Below are positions 44,106 through 53,641 of a stretch of 64,000 nt of DNA, piece after piece. How positions within the stretch are numbered: position 1 is the stretch's first letter; every line of letters begins with the position of its first letter. The notes under the pieces are model-generated. The model saw nothing but the letters and a program-made list of their open reading frames with translations, was not told the origin of the DNA and ran no database searches. A program made the translations under genes and the position numbers. This DNA comes from Bordetella pertussis 18323 (lineage in GTDB: Bacteria; Pseudomonadota; Gammaproteobacteria; Burkholderiales; Burkholderiaceae_B), in contig NC_018518.1 of NCBI RefSeq assembly GCF_000306945.1, positions 1,054,001-1,118,000 of the forward strand, read 5' to 3'.

Positions 44106-45459
44106 ATGATCATGCCGCCATCCATGGAATTCGGCGCCGCGGGCGGCGGCGAATTCATCGCGTCCGAACGCTTCCAGGACGTCAAGAACCAGGCCTACGA
44201 ACACCTGTTGTCGCGCATCGAGGAACTCGGCGCCGAGTTCGGCCGCTGGACCCGCGCCGCCATCCAGGAATTCGTGGATATCGAGGTGGCCAGCTTCGTG
44301 CGCCTGCGCCGGGTGGCCATCAACGAGGGCGAGCTGGGCCAGGTGGCCGCAGCGCTGACCAAGGAGCTGGCCGGCCTGGGGCCGCTGGAGGACCTGCTGA
44401 GCGACCACGACGTCGAGGACATCCTCATCAACGGCAGCGACAACGTGTTCGTGTCGCGCCGCGGCGTGCTGGCCCGCGAGACCGTGCGCTTCTCCGACAA
44501 CCAGCATGTGTTGCGCATCGTGCGCCGCATCCTGGCCCCGCTGGGCCGCCGGCTGGACGAATCCAGCCCCATGGTCGACGCGCGCCTGCCCGACGGCGGA
44601 CGCCTGAACGTGGTGATCGAGCCGCTGTCCGTCGACGGGCCCATGGTGTCGATCCGCAAGTTCCGCCAGGACCCGCTCAAGCCCAATGACCTGCTTACCC
44701 TGGGCTCGTTCAACGAGGACATCTTCCGCCTGCTCAACGCGGCGGTGAAAGGCCGCTGCAACATCCTGGTGTCGGGCGGCACCAGCTCGGGCAAGACCTC
44801 GCTGCTGAACGCGCTGGCATTCTTCATTCCCGAAACCGAACGCGTCGTCACGGTGGAGGACACGGCCGAGCTGTCGTTGAACCACCCGCATGTGGTGCGC
44901 CTGGAGGCGCGCCAGGGCGGCTTCGACGGCGCCGGCGCGGTCAGCCCGCGACCTGATCCGCAACAGCCTGCGCATGCGGCCCGACCGCGTGGTGGTGGGC
45001 GAGGTGCGCGGCGCCGAAGTGATGGACATGCTGCAGGCCATGAACACCGGGCACGAAGGGTCCATGGCCACGATCCACGCCAACTCGCCGCGCGAATGCC
45101 TGTACCGGATCGAAATGCTGGCGGGATTCGCCGGCTTCCAGGGCAGCGAGGACAGCCTGCGCCGGCAGATCGCCAGCGCGCTGGACTTCATCGTGCAGAT
45201 CGGGCGCCTGCCCAACGGCAAGCGGCGCGTCATTTCCATTACCGAAGTGACCGGCATGGGCGACGCGGTGATCGCCACGCAGGAGCTGTACCGCTACGAA
45301 GCCTATGCGACGCCCGACGGCGAGGAGAAGGACAACTGGGTGAGCCTGGGCATCCTGCCCCACACGCCCAAGCTGGCGCGCATGCGCAACGAATTGCGCG
45401 GCGCGGCGCCCGACAGCGAGCCCGAGGGCGACGGCGGATTCTGGGGGCGCAGGCGATGA
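44106..45459 (+). pseudogene. tadA: TadA/CpaF secretion ATPase, frameshifted
   Basis: The hexameric ATPase that powers Flp pilus assembly. The first part (about 279 codons) includes the N-terminal domain, [14 protein letters not shown], Walker [13 protein letters not shown] and the Asp box [18 protein letters not shown]. At about 44940 the frame shifts by +1 (net loss of two bases, expected [13 protein letters not shown]). The other half, [20 protein letters not shown] (Walker B), [15 protein letters not shown] and the C-terminus, continues in the second frame to 45459. Neither half could work alone. The shifted frame happens to read through into tadB without stopping. Confidence 0.88.
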
Positions 45460-46376
45460 GCCTCATGGCCTGGCTCCTGGGCGCGCTGGCGCTGCTGGCG
45501 GCGGCGGCATTGCTGCTGCGGCAGGCGCGCGACGGCGCGCGCCGCCAGGCCAGCGAGGCCTTCCTGGAGCGCCAGCTCGAACTGCGGCCGGGCCAGCCCG
45601 AGGCCTCGCAGGCGTCCGCCGCGCGGCGCCGCCTGCCGATCTCGAACGGGGCCTGGCGGCAGCTGCTGCTGCGCGCCGGCGTCGAACCCACGCCGCGCTT
45701 TCTCGCCGCCTCGGTCGGCGCGCACCTGGGCGTGCCCGCGCTGGCCTGGCTGTTCGGCGGCTGGATATCGGCGGCGGCAGCCTTGTTGCTGGTCGCGCTG
45801 CTGTGGTACTTCCACCTCTGGCTCAAGGCCGACCGCCGGCGCCGGCGCATGGTGCATCAGTTGCCGACATTCCTGGACGCGCTGGTGCGCCTGATCACCA
45901 TCGGCAACAGCGTCAATGCGGCGTTCCAGAATGCGCTGGGCAGCGTCGAGCAGCCGCTGCTGGAGGTCCTGCAGCGCGCCGACAGCCAGGTGCGCTCGGG
46001 CAAGGACCTGGACGCCGCCCTGCACCAGGTGTCGCGCCAGTACCAGCTGCGCGAGTTGTTCCTGGTGTCGGCGGTCATCGCGCTGGCCTTGCGCTTCGGC
46101 GGCCGCAGCGACCAGGTGCTCGAGCGCATGGCCGCGTTCATGCGCGACCTGGAGCAGGCGCGCGACGAATTGACCGCCCTGTCGGCCGAGGTGCGCCTGT
46201 CGGCCTGGATCCTGGCCCTGCTGCCCATCGGGCTGGCGCTGTTCATCATCATCTTCAACAACCAGCTGTTCATGGGCATGTGGCACGACCCCATGGGCTT
46301 TCGACTGCTGGTGTTCGCCATGCTGCTGCAGGCCGGGGGTTCGTACTGGCTGTATCGCATGGCCCGCTCGGTGTAG
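45456..46376 (+). CDS. tadB: TadB inner-membrane platform protein
   Basis: 306-aa GspF-like membrane protein. The N-terminal helix (LLGALALLAAAALLL), paired central helices (PALAWLFGGWISAAAALLLV), a cytoplasmic T2SSF domain (LPTFLDALVRLITIGNSVNA, about 130-270) and C-terminal helices are all present. ATG 45456 overlaps the tadA stop (ATGA), so its translation was coupled to tadA and may suffer from the tadA frameshift. Gene intact. Confidence 0.9.
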   Translation: MSLMAWLLGALALLAAAALLLRQARDGARRQASEAFLERQLELRPGQPEASQASAARRRLPISNGAWRQLLLRAGVEPTPRFLAASVGAHLGVPALAWLFGGWISAAAALLLVALLWYFHLWLKADRRRRRMVHQLPTFLDALVRLITIGNSVNAAFQNALGSVEQPLLEVLQRADSQVRSGKDLDAALHQVSRQYQLRELFLVSAVIALALRFGGRSDQVLERMAAFMRDLEQARDELTALSAEVRLSAWILALLPIGLALFIIIFNNQLFMGMWHDPMGFRLLVFAMLLQAGGSYWLYRMARSV

Positions 46377-46384
46377 GACTCGCC

Positions 46385-47371
46385 ATGGACAGACTTCTCG
46401 CCGATTCCCAGACCCGCATGCTGCTGGTGGCCGCGCTGCTGGTGCTGATGGTGGCCTGCGCGGTGGTGGGCGCGGCCCTGGTGGCGCGCGCCGGCCGCCA
46501 GCAACGCAGCCGCGCGGTCGTCGATCGCGCCCTGGCTGCGCGCGACGGCCACGTCGCCGAGCCGCCGCCGGCCGGCCGCATGGCCGCGGTGGCCAGCGCG
46601 GCCGAGCACGCCGGCGCGAAACTGGAGCACGGCAAGCTGGGCGACTCGCTGCTGGCCAGCGACGACCGCAAGCTGATCGACGCCTGCGGGTTCCGCAATC
46701 CGGCGCGCGCCCGCGCCTGGTTCATGCTGGCGCGCCTGCTGCTGGCCGGCCTGGCGCCCCTGGCGGCGTGGCTGGTCTTGCGCGCGCGCCATGCGGACCT
46801 GCCGCTGGCCTATGTCGCGTGCGCCGTCTTCCTGGGCTTCGGGCTGGGCTGGATGGTGCCCAAATGGATGCTGCTGCGGCGCATCGCCAGGCGCCGCGAA
46901 TGCGCCGAGGCGGAGCTGCCGCTGTTCATCGACCTGCTGCGCCTGCTGCAGGGCGTGGGCCTGTCGGTGGACCAGAGCATGCATGTGCTGATCCAGGATT
47001 TCCGCTCCGTCATGCCGGTGCTCGGCGGCGAGCTGAAGATCGCCGCGGAACAGTATGCCCGCGGGCGTACGCGCGAACAGTCGCTCAGCCGCCTGGCGCA
47101 GGGGTTCGACAACGACGACCTGAGCGCCATCTGCCGGCTCATCGTGCAGGTGGATCGCCACGGCGGCGCCGTGCAGGATCCGCTGGCGCGCTTCGCCGAG
47201 CGCGTGCGCGAGCGGCGCCGGCTCGAATTGAAGGCGCGGGTGGCGCGGCTGACGGTCAAGATGACCGGCGTCATGGTCGTGACGCTGCTGCCCGCGCTGC
47301 TGATCATCACCGGCGGCTCGGGCTTTGTCGCCTTGCTGCGCGGCATGTCGCAAGTCATGGGGGAAGGGTAA
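46385..47371 (+). CDS. tadC: TadC inner-membrane platform protein
   Basis: 328-aa partner of TadB with the same GspF-like layout. It has an N-terminal helix (LLVAALLVLMVACAVVGAAL), a central helix pair and a T2SSF domain (LPLFIDLLRLLQGVGLSVDQ, FDNDDLSAICRLIVQVDRHG). C-terminal helices include VMVVTLLPALLIITGGSG. Start ATG 46385, 8 bases after tadB. The stop shares a base with the tadD start. Confidence 0.9.
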   Translation: MDRLLADSQTRMLLVAALLVLMVACAVVGAALVARAGRQQRSRAVVDRALAARDGHVAEPPPAGRMAAVASAAEHAGAKLEHGKLGDSLLASDDRKLIDACGFRNPARARAWFMLARLLLAGLAPLAAWLVLRARHADLPLAYVACAVFLGFGLGWMVPKWMLLRRIARRRECAEAELPLFIDLLRLLQGVGLSVDQSMHVLIQDFRSVMPVLGGELKIAAEQYARGRTREQSLSRLAQGFDNDDLSAICRLIVQVDRHGGAVQDPLARFAERVRERRRLELKARVARLTVKMTGVMVVTLLPALLIITGGSGFVALLRGMSQVMGEG

Positions 47372-48213
47372 TGAAACGATCACACCGTCTCGGCCTCGCG
47401 CTGGCGGCGGCCGCGCCGCTGCTGCTGGGCGGCTGCCAGACCAGCAACGTCGATACGGCCATGCAGCTGATGCAGCAACAGCAGCAGGAACAGGCGCTGG
47501 CGCAGCAGCGCGAGGACGCCGACGAGCGCAAGCGCCTGGCCGCCAAACCGGAGCTGGCGCTGTCGCTGATCCGCGAGGCGCAGCGGGAAGGGCGCTACTT
47601 CGCCTCGCTGGCCTACCTCGATGCCTACCGCCAGAATTTCGGCGACTCGCCCCAGGTGGCGGTCATGCGCGCCGACGCCTTGCGCATGACGGGCCAGATC
47701 GCGCAAAGCGAAAGCGCCTACCGCGCACTGACCGGCACCGACCAGGCCGCCGCCGCCTGGCATGGCCTGGGCCTGCTGGCCGGCGGCCGCGGCGACTTCG
47801 ACCAGGCGGCCGACTACCTGGCACGCGCGACGCGGCTGCGGCCCACCGACGCCAACATGCTCAACGATCTGGGCTATGCGCTGCTGCGGGCCGGCGATCC
47901 GCGCGGCGCGCGCCTGCCGCTGGGGCAGGCGGCCGAGCTGGCGCCCGCCAACGCCAAGGTGCTGGGCAACCTGGCCTTGCTGCTGCTGGTCGAGGGCGAC
48001 TATGCCGGCGCGCGCCAGGTCATGGACCGCGCGGCGTTGAGTCCGCGGGCGCGCCAGCGCGTGCAGGAACTGGCCAGCCAGACGCGCCACGCCGGCGTGT
48101 CCGCGGCCGCCGCGGTGCCGGTGGCGCAGGCCGCCGGCCGCGAGGCCATGGTGATGCCGGTGCTGCAGCGCCCGGTCATGGACCGCTTCGGCAATCCGCC
48201 GCTGCTGCAATGA
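47371..48213 (+). CDS. tadD: TadD tetratricopeptide-repeat lipoprotein
   Basis: 280-aa lipoprotein (lipobox LLGGC, Cys22). A Gln-rich stretch (about 32-47) is followed by TPR repeats, for example AWHGLGLLAGGRGDFDQAAD and MLNDLGYALLRAGDPRGARL. TadD acts as a pilotin-like assembly factor for the Tad secretin. ATG 47371 overlaps the tadC stop (TAATG), with GGGGAAGG as ribosome binding site. Intact. Confidence 0.9.
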   Translation: MKRSHRLGLALAAAAPLLLGGCQTSNVDTAMQLMQQQQQEQALAQQREDADERKRLAAKPELALSLIREAQREGRYFASLAYLDAYRQNFGDSPQVAVMRADALRMTGQIAQSESAYRALTGTDQAAAAWHGLGLLAGGRGDFDQAADYLARATRLRPTDANMLNDLGYALLRAGDPRGARLPLGQAAELAPANAKVLGNLALLLLVEGDYAGARQVMDRAALSPRARQRVQELASQTRHAGVSAAAAVPVAQAAGREAMVMPVLQRPVMDRFGNPPLLQ

Positions 48214-48231
48214 CCCCGACAGGAGATTCGC

Positions 48232-48647
48232 ATGACCACCCATGACCTTCCCCGTTTCCTGCTGTGCGTGGCGCTGGCCGGCCTGGCCGCCGGCGCCGCG
48301 GCGCAGACCCATCCTCCCTTGACCGCGGCGCCCGCGGCCCCGGCCAGCCCGGCGCCCGCGGCCCCGGCCAGCCCGGCGCCGGCCGCCGAACGGCCGGTGG
48401 TGCGCCAGGTCGCCGCGCCGGCCGCGCCCGCCGCCGCGGCTGCGGCGGCCGACGAGGACGCGGTCGGCGCGGCCTGCTGGCCGCGCAGGCCGACGGCCGG
48501 CGCGCCGGGCCGGGCCTGCCGCTGCAGGGGCCGGTGGCCAGCGCCGCGTGGCAGCGCTACCTGGAGAGTTTCAGCCAGCCCATTCCCCAGTGGTTCGGCG
48601 AGCGCATCGAGGACAACGTCGGTGGCTCGGGCGGCGGCGGGGGCTGA
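48232..48647 (+). pseudogene. DUF3613-family secreted protein, frameshifted
   Basis: Starts with a signal peptide (FLLCVALAGLAAGAAAQ) and a Pro/Ala linker with a repeated APAAPASPAP unit. The DUF3613-like end, GLLAAQADGRRAGPGLPLQG then SAAWQRYLESFSQPIPQWFG, lies in a different frame. The break is near 48465-48475 and is a net -1 or +2 change. The original frame reads on into tadG without a stop. DUF3613 genes commonly accompany Burkholderiales tad loci, but their function is unknown. The ribosome binding site AGGAG precedes ATG 48232. Confidence 0.78.
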
Positions 48648-48660
48648 GGCGTCTGTGTCC

Positions 48661-50829
48661 ATGAACGTCCCCCGCCCGTTGCGCGCGCGGCGCCGCCAGC
48701 GCGGCTCCATCCTGATCCCGGCGGCGCTGGCCATCCTGATCGGCGTGGCGCTGCTGGGCGCGGCGCAGCTGGGCTACTTCTTCTATATGAAGCGCGAGCT
48801 GCAGAAGACCGCCGATCTGGCCGCGCTGACCGGGGTGCAGGTGCTCAGCCCCGGCGACGAGGCCGCCTGCGCCGCCGCCGGCCAGGCCGTGCGGGCCAGC
48901 GTGCGCGCCAACCTGGGCAGCCGCGCCGACGACGGGCTCAGCATCGAGCCCACCTGCTGGCGCTGGGCCCGCGACGAAGCCGAACTGGCGCCGCGCTATG
49001 TGCGCGAACCGGCCGACCCCAGCGAACGCTACAACGCCGTGGCGGTGGTGCTCGGCATGCCGGTGCGGGCATTGTTTCCGTTCCTGGGCGGCCGCACCCT
49101 GGAAGTCGAGGCCATCGCCGCGCGCCCGGCCGATCCCATCGCGGCCTTCTCGGTCGGCACGGGCCTGCTGGCCACGGGGTCGGGCGAACTGACCCGGCTG
49201 CTCAAGCAGGTCGGGCTGGACATCGGCGGCACCGCCGTGCTGGGCTATGACATCGGCCTGGCGGGCGTGAAGATCACGCCGGCCGGTCTGCTCGATGCGT
49301 TGGGCATCGCGGTCCCGACCGACATTTCGGTGGCCGGCTTGAATCAACTGCTCTCGGCCAATGTCAGCGCGCTCGACGGCGTGCTCGACGCCGTGGTGCG
49401 CGCCGCCAGCCGCGACAGCCTGCTCGACGCCAACGTAGGCCTGGTGCAGGCCATCGAGACGGCGGTGGGCGTCAAGGACCTGGCGGTACGGCTGGGCTCG
49501 GAGACGGCCGAGCGCGCCGGCGGCCTGTTCGCCAACATCCAGGCGCCCGACGCCGCCTCGGCGCTCAATGTCGAACTCGACGCGCTGGAGGTGCTGGCCA
49601 CCGCCATCGGCGTGGGCACCTCGGGCCATGCCATCGCCTGCGGCGTGGGCGCCACCGCCTATACCTCGCAGATCCGCGTGCATGCGCCGCTCAGGCTGGA
49701 CACCGGCTCGCTGCTGGGCGGGCTGGTGCGGCTGGACCTCGACATTCCGCTTACCGTCGATGTGGTCAACGGCCATGGCACCATCGAGGCGCTGTGCCAC
49801 GCGCGCGACGCCGCCGGCCGCGACCTGGCCGTCGTCAGCACCCGCTCGTCGCTGCTCAAGATCTGCCTGGGCGGCCCGCCGGCCGGGCTGACGGGCCCTG
49901 AACTGGCCAACTGGCCATTCTCCACCACGGCCAGCTGCGACGAGAACCTGACGCGCAAGCGCCTGCTGGGGCTGGAGCTGAACCTGCTGGGCAAGCGCGT
50001 CAACCTCGCCTCGCTCAACCCCGACCCGCCGCTGGTCGTCCCGGCGCTGCAGACCACCAGCGAAGACGACTACTACGCGGGCCAGCGCCGTTCGCTGGGC
50101 AACGAACTGGCGCTGGGCGATACGGTGAAGGACCTGGTCGATGCCTTGCTGGCCGCGCTGATCGGCAACTCCCTGCAGGGCGGCGCGGGCCTGGGCGGCG
50201 GCGACCAGGGCGAATTGCGCAAGGACCTGGCCGGCAAGATCTGGGCCGACACCGCCGCCGAGGTGGCCGCCTGTACGCCCGGGGCGTCCGGCAAGGCCGG
50301 CTACGACTGCCGGCGTGCCCGCTGGTCGCGCGGCATCGAGAACATCGAGAACTATTCGAACGGCCTGACCGGTTTCCTGGGCGGGCTGAGCGCCAACACG
50401 CTGGGCCTGCTGGGCAACCTGGTGACGCTGGACGTGGTGGGATTGCTGGGCAACGTGGTCGGCCTGGTCGGCAACCTGGTCGATCTGCTGGGCGACATCC
50501 TGGGCGGCATCCTGGGCGTGCTGTTTCCCACCAACCAGTGCGCGACCTGGTCGCTGCTGGGCGGCTACCAGGGCAGCGAGGCGGGCTGCGTCAACGAGTT
50601 GGGCAAGGCCCTGGCCAACAGCACGCCGCCTTCCGGCGGCAATCCCCCCAACGCGATCGTCGTGTTGCTGGGCTATCTGCTCAAGCCGCTGGCCGACATC
50701 CTCAACATGATCGGCGCCGACCTGCTGCGGCCCCTCATCGAAAACGTGCTGGGCCTGCGCCTGGGCGTGACCGATGTGCACATGATGTCGATCGATTGCG
50801 ATGGCAAAGGAGTACAGCTTGTTTATTGA
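48661..50829 (+). CDS. TadG-like Flp pilus-associated protein
   Basis: 722-aa protein. The N-terminal basic stretch and membrane anchor (GSILIPAALAILIGVALLGAA) with YFFYMKRELQKTADLAALTG match the TadG/TadE-G-like family (DUF2134-type) near the end of tad loci. The large remainder is probably periplasmic and rich in Leu/Gly repeats, especially LGNLVTLDVVGLLGNVVGLV near 575-610. No von Willebrand domain was recognised. ATG 48661 is the natural start: the longer open frame upstream comes from the broken DUF3613 gene. Intact. Confidence 0.82.
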   Translation: MNVPRPLRARRRQRGSILIPAALAILIGVALLGAAQLGYFFYMKRELQKTADLAALTGVQVLSPGDEAACAAAGQAVRASVRANLGSRADDGLSIEPTCWRWARDEAELAPRYVREPADPSERYNAVAVVLGMPVRALFPFLGGRTLEVEAIAARPADPIAAFSVGTGLLATGSGELTRLLKQVGLDIGGTAVLGYDIGLAGVKITPAGLLDALGIAVPTDISVAGLNQLLSANVSALDGVLDAVVRAASRDSLLDANVGLVQAIETAVGVKDLAVRLGSETAERAGGLFANIQAPDAASALNVELDALEVLATAIGVGTSGHAIACGVGATAYTSQIRVHAPLRLDTGSLLGGLVRLDLDIPLTVDVVNGHGTIEALCHARDAAGRDLAVVSTRSSLLKICLGGPPAGLTGPELANWPFSTTASCDENLTRKRLLGLELNLLGKRVNLASLNPDPPLVVPALQTTSEDDYYAGQRRSLGNELALGDTVKDLVDALLAALIGNSLQGGAGLGGGDQGELRKDLAGKIWADTAAEVAACTPGASGKAGYDCRRARWSRGIENIENYSNGLTGFLGGLSANTLGLLGNLVTLDVVGLLGNVVGLVGNLVDLLGDILGGILGVLFPTNQCATWSLLGGYQGSEAGCVNELGKALANSTPPSGGNPPNAIVVLLGYLLKPLADILNMIGADLLRPLIENVLGLRLGVTDVHMMSIDCDGKGVQLVY

Positions 50830-50850
50830 TTCGACTTTCCGGAGGCACAC

Positions 50851-52242
50851 ATGAGCGACCAGGCACCGGCTTGCGACGCTGTCGATGTGTATGTCTGGGA
50901 AGGCACTTCGGACATCGCCTTTCGCGCCGAGCGCGCCCTGGCCGGTTATGAGGCGACGGTCATCCACGTCGACAATTCGGTTGCCCTGCCGCCGTCGCGC
51001 GACGCGGCGCGTCCGGCCGTGGGGCTGGTGTCGGTCAGCGTCATGGGCGATGCGCGCTTTGCCGGATTCGACTGGCTGGCCACCCAGGGCATCCCGGTGA
51101 TCTGGGTGGCCGGCGAGGAGCGCAACCACGATCCGCGCTACTACGCGCCGGCGTACTCGTACACCTTGCCCTTGGCCTTCACCGGCGCCGAGCTGCGCCG
51201 CCTGCTGTTCCGGCTGGCCGGCGTGGCGCGCGCGGCGGCCGTCGACGAACCGCGCCCGGCGCCTGCGATGATCGCGGTTTCGCCCGCCATGCGCGGCCTG
51301 CTGGCCGAGGCCGAGATGTTCGCCGACGCGCGCGCCAACGTGCTGGTCCATGGCGAGACCGGCGTCGGCAAGGAGCGCATCGCGCGCCTGCTGCACGACC
51401 AGTCGTCCTGGGCCGGCGGACCGTTCGTGGCGGTGAACTGCGGCGCCATTCCGGAAGGCCTGTTCGAGGCCCATTTCTTCGGTCACGCCAAGGGCGCGTT
51501 CACCGGCGCCGTCGGCGCGCACAAAGGCTACTTCGAGCAAGCCAGCGGCGGCACGCTGTTCCTGGACGAAATCGGCGACCTGCCTTCGTACCAGCAGGTC
51601 AAGCTGCTGCGCGTGCTCGAGCAAAGCTCGGTGACGCGGCTCGGCTCCACCGTGGCGATCCCGGTCGAGTTCCGGCTGGTCGCGGCGACCAACAAGGACT
51701 TGCGCGCCCTGGTGGCGCAGGGCGAGTTCCGCGCCGACCTGTACTATCGCCTGGCCGTCATCGAGCTGCACATTCCCAATCTCGAAGCGCGCGGCGCCGC
51801 CGAAAAAACGGCGATCTTCGCCGCCTTGCTCAGGCAGCAGGGCATCGAGGACGAGCCGCCGGCCTGGCTGTTGCAGCGCGTGGCCGCCGCGCGCTATCCG
51901 GGCAACGTGCGCGAGCTGTCGAACCTGGCCGAACGCGTCGCCATACTGCGGCGCCAATTGCGCGCCTGGGACCAGCCGCGCATCGAGCAGGTGTTCGAGC
52001 GCCACGCCCAGGCCACCCCGCTGGCGCCCGCCACCCCCGGCGATGCCGACGCGCCGGCCTTCAACGCGGCCGAGCGCGCCGAGCGCGAGCGCGTGCTGGC
52101 CGCCCTGGAGGCCAATGGCTGGCGCCGCCAGGACACCGCGCACCACCTGGGGATCAGCCGCAAAGTGCTGTGGGAGAAAATGCGCAAGCTGCGGCTGGGC
52201 GAAGCGCAGGCCGAAACGGCCGATGGCGTGGCCGATCCGTAA
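50851..52242 (+). CDS. sigma-54-dependent transcriptional activator (NtrC family) of the tad locus
   Basis: 463-aa regulator. An N-terminal 120-residue domain resembles a receiver fold but lacks obvious acidic-pocket motifs. It is followed by an AAA+ domain: Walker [14 protein letters not shown], the sigma-54-contacting GAFTGA, Walker [14 protein letters not shown] and the R-finger region [12 protein letters not shown] Fis-type helix-turn-helix ([20 protein letters not shown]) ends it. The ribosome binding site CCGGAGG precedes ATG 50851. Its place at the end of the tad cluster and the sigma-54-like promoter before flp suggest it activates pilus genes. Confidence 0.9.
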   Translation: MSDQAPACDAVDVYVWEGTSDIAFRAERALAGYEATVIHVDNSVALPPSRDAARPAVGLVSVSVMGDARFAGFDWLATQGIPVIWVAGEERNHDPRYYAPAYSYTLPLAFTGAELRRLLFRLAGVARAAAVDEPRPAPAMIAVSPAMRGLLAEAEMFADARANVLVHGETGVGKERIARLLHDQSSWAGGPFVAVNCGAIPEGLFEAHFFGHAKGAFTGAVGAHKGYFEQASGGTLFLDEIGDLPSYQQVKLLRVLEQSSVTRLGSTVAIPVEFRLVAATNKDLRALVAQGEFRADLYYRLAVIELHIPNLEARGAAEKTAIFAALLRQQGIEDEPPAWLLQRVAAARYPGNVRELSNLAERVAILRRQLRAWDQPRIEQVFERHAQATPLAPATPGDADAPAFNAAERAERERVLAALEANGWRRQDTAHHLGISRKVLWEKMRKLRLGEAQAETADGVADP

Positions 52243-52321
52243 CCGGCCGGGTTGGGCCACGGGTTTTACGAAACCGCACGATAAGTTGCTATAGTTGAAA
52301 GATTATTGCTGAGGGGAAGGA

Positions 52322-53017
52322 ATGAAAATCCGCTATCTGGGCGCCGGCGCGCGACTGACCGTCGCCGGCCTGGCCCTGTCCAGCCTGGCCGCCTGCGCCA
52401 GCGCGCAATCGGAAAGCCGGCCGGTGGTGCAGCAGGTCGAGGAAAAACAGGCTGCCGCCGCGCCGGTCGAGCCGCCGGCCCCCGCGCCCGCCGCGCGTCC
52501 CGCTTCCACGGTCAGCGAGCTGCAAGGCCTGATCCAGGCGCGCCAGGTGTCGGAACTGCGTACGACCTACAACGGCAGTTATGGCGCCAGCCTGCTCTAC
52601 AAGCCGGACGAGCTCACCTATTATGTCGCGCTTTTCCAACAAAAGGATTTCTGGCGCGTACTCAAGACCAAGTCGGTGAACCAGGCCGAGTCCACCTACC
52701 GGGCGTTCGCCAGCAAGACGGCGGAACTGGCCGAGGTCGATATCCAGCGTATCCGCCTGCAGGCCGAGTACGCGCATGCGGAGAAGCAGCTCGGCGCGCG
52801 CAACGCCGAACTGACGGCGCTGCAGGCCGACCAGGCGCTGCGCCAGCAGCAGGAGCAGCAGGTCGCGGTGCGCCAGGCCCAGTCGCGCCAGGAAGCGGAT
52901 TCGCTGTCCGAACAGCGCCAGGAAGTGCGCAGCCAGCTGCGCGCCATGCAGCGCCAGATCGACGCCTTGCAGGCCGAGCAGGCGCGCGTCGCGGCGCCGG
53001 CCAGACGCGGCAAGTAA
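52322..53017 (+). CDS. DUF2968-family lipoprotein
   Basis: 231-aa predicted lipoprotein (lipobox LAAC, Cys25) with a Pro/Ala linker. A conserved DUF2968 core (TVSELQGLIQARQVSELRTT, ALFQQKDFWRVLKTK) is followed by a long Gln/Ala/Glu-rich coiled coil (about 140-225). The family is common in Burkholderiales and uncharacterised. ATG 52322 follows a GAGGGGAAGG ribosome binding site. Probably a single-gene transcript. Confidence 0.85.
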   Translation: MKIRYLGAGARLTVAGLALSSLAACASAQSESRPVVQQVEEKQAAAAPVEPPAPAPAARPASTVSELQGLIQARQVSELRTTYNGSYGASLLYKPDELTYYVALFQQKDFWRVLKTKSVNQAESTYRAFASKTAELAEVDIQRIRLQAEYAHAEKQLGARNAELTALQADQALRQQQEQQVAVRQAQSRQEADSLSEQRQEVRSQLRAMQRQIDALQAEQARVAAPARRGK

Positions 53018-53116
53018 GACAGGCCGGACGGCGCGGCAGCCCGCCGCGCCGTATGGCGGGGCGGGGCATAGGCGGCTACGCTTGTATTATTGCCGGTTCG
53101 CCCTCATATAGACGCC

Positions 53117-53584
53117 ATGGCACTCAAAGTATTCGATCTGCAGTGTGAGCAAGGCCACGTGTTCGAAGGCTGGTTCGGCTCGCACGAAGACTACGACGCC
53201 CAGCAGGCGCGCGGCCAGATCGCGTGCCCGGTCTGCGAGTCATCCCGCATCACCAAGCGCCTGTCCGCGCCGCGCCTGAACGTGGCGCACCTGCATCAGC
53301 CCGCTGCGGCGCGGGCGCCGGCGCCGGCGCCCGCGCCGGAGTCCGAGGCCGCGCGCATGGCGCGCCTGCAGGCGGCGGTGCTGCGCCAGGTGCGCGAGCT
53401 GGTGCGCAACACCGAGAACGTCGGCGCGCGCTTTGCCCAGGAGGCGCGCCGCATTCACGAAGGCGAGGCCGACGAGCGGCCGATCCGCGGCACCGCCACG
53501 CCCCAGGAGCGCGCCGAGCTGGCCGACGACGGCATCGACGTCGTCAGCCTGCCGGCTTTTCTCGACGACGAGCGCATGCAATAA
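53117..53584 (+). CDS. DUF1178-family protein
   Basis: 155-aa cytoplasmic protein. The N-terminus KVFDLQCEQGHVFEGWF and a CPVC pair suggest a small zinc-ribbon-like domain of the FmdB type. A Pro/Ala linker leads to the family C-terminus NVGARFAQEARRIHEGEADE, RGTATPQERAELADDGI. Function unknown. Start ATG 53117. Confidence 0.87.
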   Translation: MALKVFDLQCEQGHVFEGWFGSHEDYDAQQARGQIACPVCESSRITKRLSAPRLNVAHLHQPAAARAPAPAPAPESEAARMARLQAAVLRQVRELVRNTENVGARFAQEARRIHEGEADERPIRGTATPQERAELADDGIDVVSLPAFLDDERMQ

Positions 53585-53641
53585 GCGCCGGCCGGGAACG
53601 CGGGCACGGCCCGCGCCATCCAATGCGTGGAGGCCACCACC

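Noticed and set aside
46376..46384. possible fusion of tadA to tadB into one 756-codon protein
   Set aside because: The long frame is produced by the tadA frameshift entering the tadB frame; tadB has its own overlapping ATGA start.
48571..52260. 1229-codon open frame on the minus strand
   Set aside because: It lies antisense to the tadG-like gene and the sigma-54 activator, is Arg/Gln/Ala/His-rich without any domain, and is a GC-rich shadow.
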